A stretch of 35,873 nucleotides of DNA from Ignavibacteria bacterium. Its GTDB lineage: Bacteria > Bacteroidota > Ignavibacteria > Tepidaquicellales > OLB5. The translations under genes were made by a program, and so were the position numbers. Of this stretch, positions 34,396 through 35,873 are shown in pieces. Position 1 is the stretch's first letter, and every line of letters begins with the position of its first letter. The stretch spans positions 1-35,873 of the forward strand of contig JACSRQ010000080.1 of assembly GCA_014879675.1 (NCBI GenBank), written 5' to 3'. The notes under the pieces are model-generated. The model ran no database searches and was not told where the DNA came from. It was given only the letters and a program-made list of their open reading frames with translations.

Positions 34396-35654
34396 CAGCC
34401 CTGTGAGCGGTTATGTTCTGAATACACCTTCTTGATGAGCCCTGTGTAGTAGGCGGAGACTTTTTCAATGGTATGGTTCTGTAAAACAAAATCCCTGCCC
34501 GCATCGCCAAGCTTTTTTGTTAAGCTGCGATCTGTAATGAGTTTTTCCATTGCCGAAACAACCGAATTGACCGAAAGCTCAACCAGTACTCCGTTTGAGC
34601 TGTTTATCAAAAGGCCGGTATCGCCGGTATTGCTTGCTATAACTGCATTGCCGCATGCCATTGCTTCTATCACACTTTGCGATGGGTAGTTTGTTCCCGA
34701 TTGCAGCGAAACAAATACAGAAGTGCCAGAGAAAATTTCCGGCGGATTTTTGTGGAACGTAAAGTTGATTTGCTCCTTCGGGCCGTTAGATGAAATAAAC
34801 TCGTTTACCGCGCTCACCAGGCTGCCTTCGCCGAGAATATGAAATTTAACGTCAGGGTACTTCTTCAGAATGATCAACGCTGCTTCAAGGTAAAGCATCG
34901 GATTTTTATCCGGTTCCAGCCTTGCTGCAAACGCAAACTCAAAACTCTCTTTACTGCCCGGTAAACACTTTGAATAATCTATGAATGAAGATGGAGCGAT
35001 ATTAATTTTATCTTCGCTTATTTTAACTCCGCGCTTTTTTACTCCCTCGGCAATGTATGGACTGAGGAAATCCACTGCATCAGCCTTTTCCAAAATACTG
35101 TTGAATGAGTAATATTTCCTGTACCAGAGCTTTTCGGTATCGGTCAACACATCGGTGAACCAGCTATCCATATCAGAAAAGATAACAGCGGGCCTTGAAG
35201 GCTGTTCAAAATAAAAAACCAATGGCGGCCCGCCAGCAAAGATGCCGATTAACACTTTTACATTATACTTTTTTACTAATGCGTCTATGCTATAGAATAA
35301 TTTCTTCTGCTTGAATTTGTTTTTGAAATACCAATAGTATTTCCTGGCAAGAGAAACCTGTTCATTCAGAATAAGCGGATCGGGAGAATTATCGTTATAT
35401 TGCACCGGTCCGGAAGAGTCAGTTGTTTCGTTTGCCCTTTCGCTTGTTTTCCCGATTACATCGATATAGTCAAATGTTTGAGCCGGAAAGATCCGCCGGA
35501 TGTGGCTTTCCATCAGTGGATTTATGAAGAGGCGGATATTATGCGGATGTTTTTGGCTCAGAAATGAGCTTAGATTCAGGAATCTTTTTTCAGCGCCGCC
35601 AAAAGCGCCGGTGCTGAAGATAACAAAAGCTGTATTTGGAAATCCGCTGTCCAA
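34395..35654 (-). CDS. Glycosyltransferase family 4
   Basis: FSTGAFGGAEKRFLNLSSFLSQKHP; FAFAARLEPDKNPMLYLEAALIILKKYPDVKFHILGEG; SQSVIEAMACGNAVIASNTGDTGLLI; TGATG start/stop overlap with the GT2 gene. Confidence 0.93.
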   Translation of the reverse strand: MDSGFPNTAFVIFSTGAFGGAEKRFLNLSSFLSQKHPHNIRLFINPLMESHIRRIFPAQTFDYIDVIGKTSERANETTDSSGPVQYNDNSPDPLILNEQVSLARKYYWYFKNKFKQKKLFYSIDALVKKYNVKVLIGIFAGGPPLVFYFEQPSRPAVIFSDMDSWFTDVLTDTEKLWYRKYYSFNSILEKADAVDFLSPYIAEGVKKRGVKISEDKINIAPSSFIDYSKCLPGSKESFEFAFAARLEPDKNPMLYLEAALIILKKYPDVKFHILGEGSLVSAVNEFISSNGPKEQINFTFHKNPPEIFSGTSVFVSLQSGTNYPSQSVIEAMACGNAVIASNTGDTGLLINSSNGVLVELSVNSVVSAMEKLITDRSLTKKLGDAGRDFVLQNHTIEKVSAYYTGLIKKVYSEHNRSQG

Positions 35655-35818
35655 TTATAGATCAGTACTTAACAGAATTATGTTCAAACATAAATATATT
35701 TCCAAATATAGCTTACCTGCTGATTTATAGATAGTAAAAAATATAACGGAATCGGCATATGGCTTTCTAAACTCCCGTTTTTAGGGTATTAAAAAAGACT
35801 TGTAGTTATGATGATTGG

Positions 35819-35873
35819 CTGTCTCTTATACACATCTGACGCTGCCGACGACGGAGAGAGTGTAGATCTCGGT
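35819..35873 (+). other. Illumina Nextera adapter contamination: transposase mosaic end, read-2 adapter, 8-nt index, start of i5-side adapter
   Basis: CTGTCTCTTATACACATCT-GACGCTGCCGACGA (35819-35851), CGGAGAGA (35852-35859), GTGTAGATCTCGGT (35860-35873): exact Nextera layout. Confidence 0.98.

Overview
The window reads as a contig from a Bacteroidota/Ignavibacteriota-like bacterium: T9SS type A C-terminal sorting domains, TTTG/TAnnTTTG-type promoters and a WbqC family protein. The left end has two tandem minus-strand secreted beta-propeller-like proteins, the first cut by the window edge. Both are preceded by the same promoter plus palindrome architecture. A LemA protein and a nucleotidyltransferase/phosphohexomutase fusion follow. 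Next is a long plus-strand surface-polysaccharide locus (about 7.9-26.5 kb) with two tandem Wzy/ligase-like membrane proteins, GT4 glycosyltransferases, SDR epimerases, two DegT-type aminotransferases (one WecE-like), a PglD-like acyltransferase, WbqC, and two paralogous multipass membrane proteins flanking a methyltransferase. Two decayed genes lie inside the locus. The right part has an alpha/beta hydrolase, a Vat/XAT-type acetyltransferase apparently co-transcribed with a divergent pentameric ligand-gated ion channel (pLGIC) homologue, an AlkC-type DNA glycosylase, a cupin, and a minus-strand glycosyltransferase group. Intergenic regions carry several families of short palindromic repeats, including a 121-bp element with 9-bp terminal inverted repeats. 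The last 55 nt (35819-35873) are Illumina Nextera adapter plus index, not genomic DNA. The most interesting biology is the pLGIC/acetyltransferase pair, the duplicated promoter-operator module, the two-copy membrane protein family, and the nested palindromic repeats. All homology calls are from motif recognition by eye; no searches were run.
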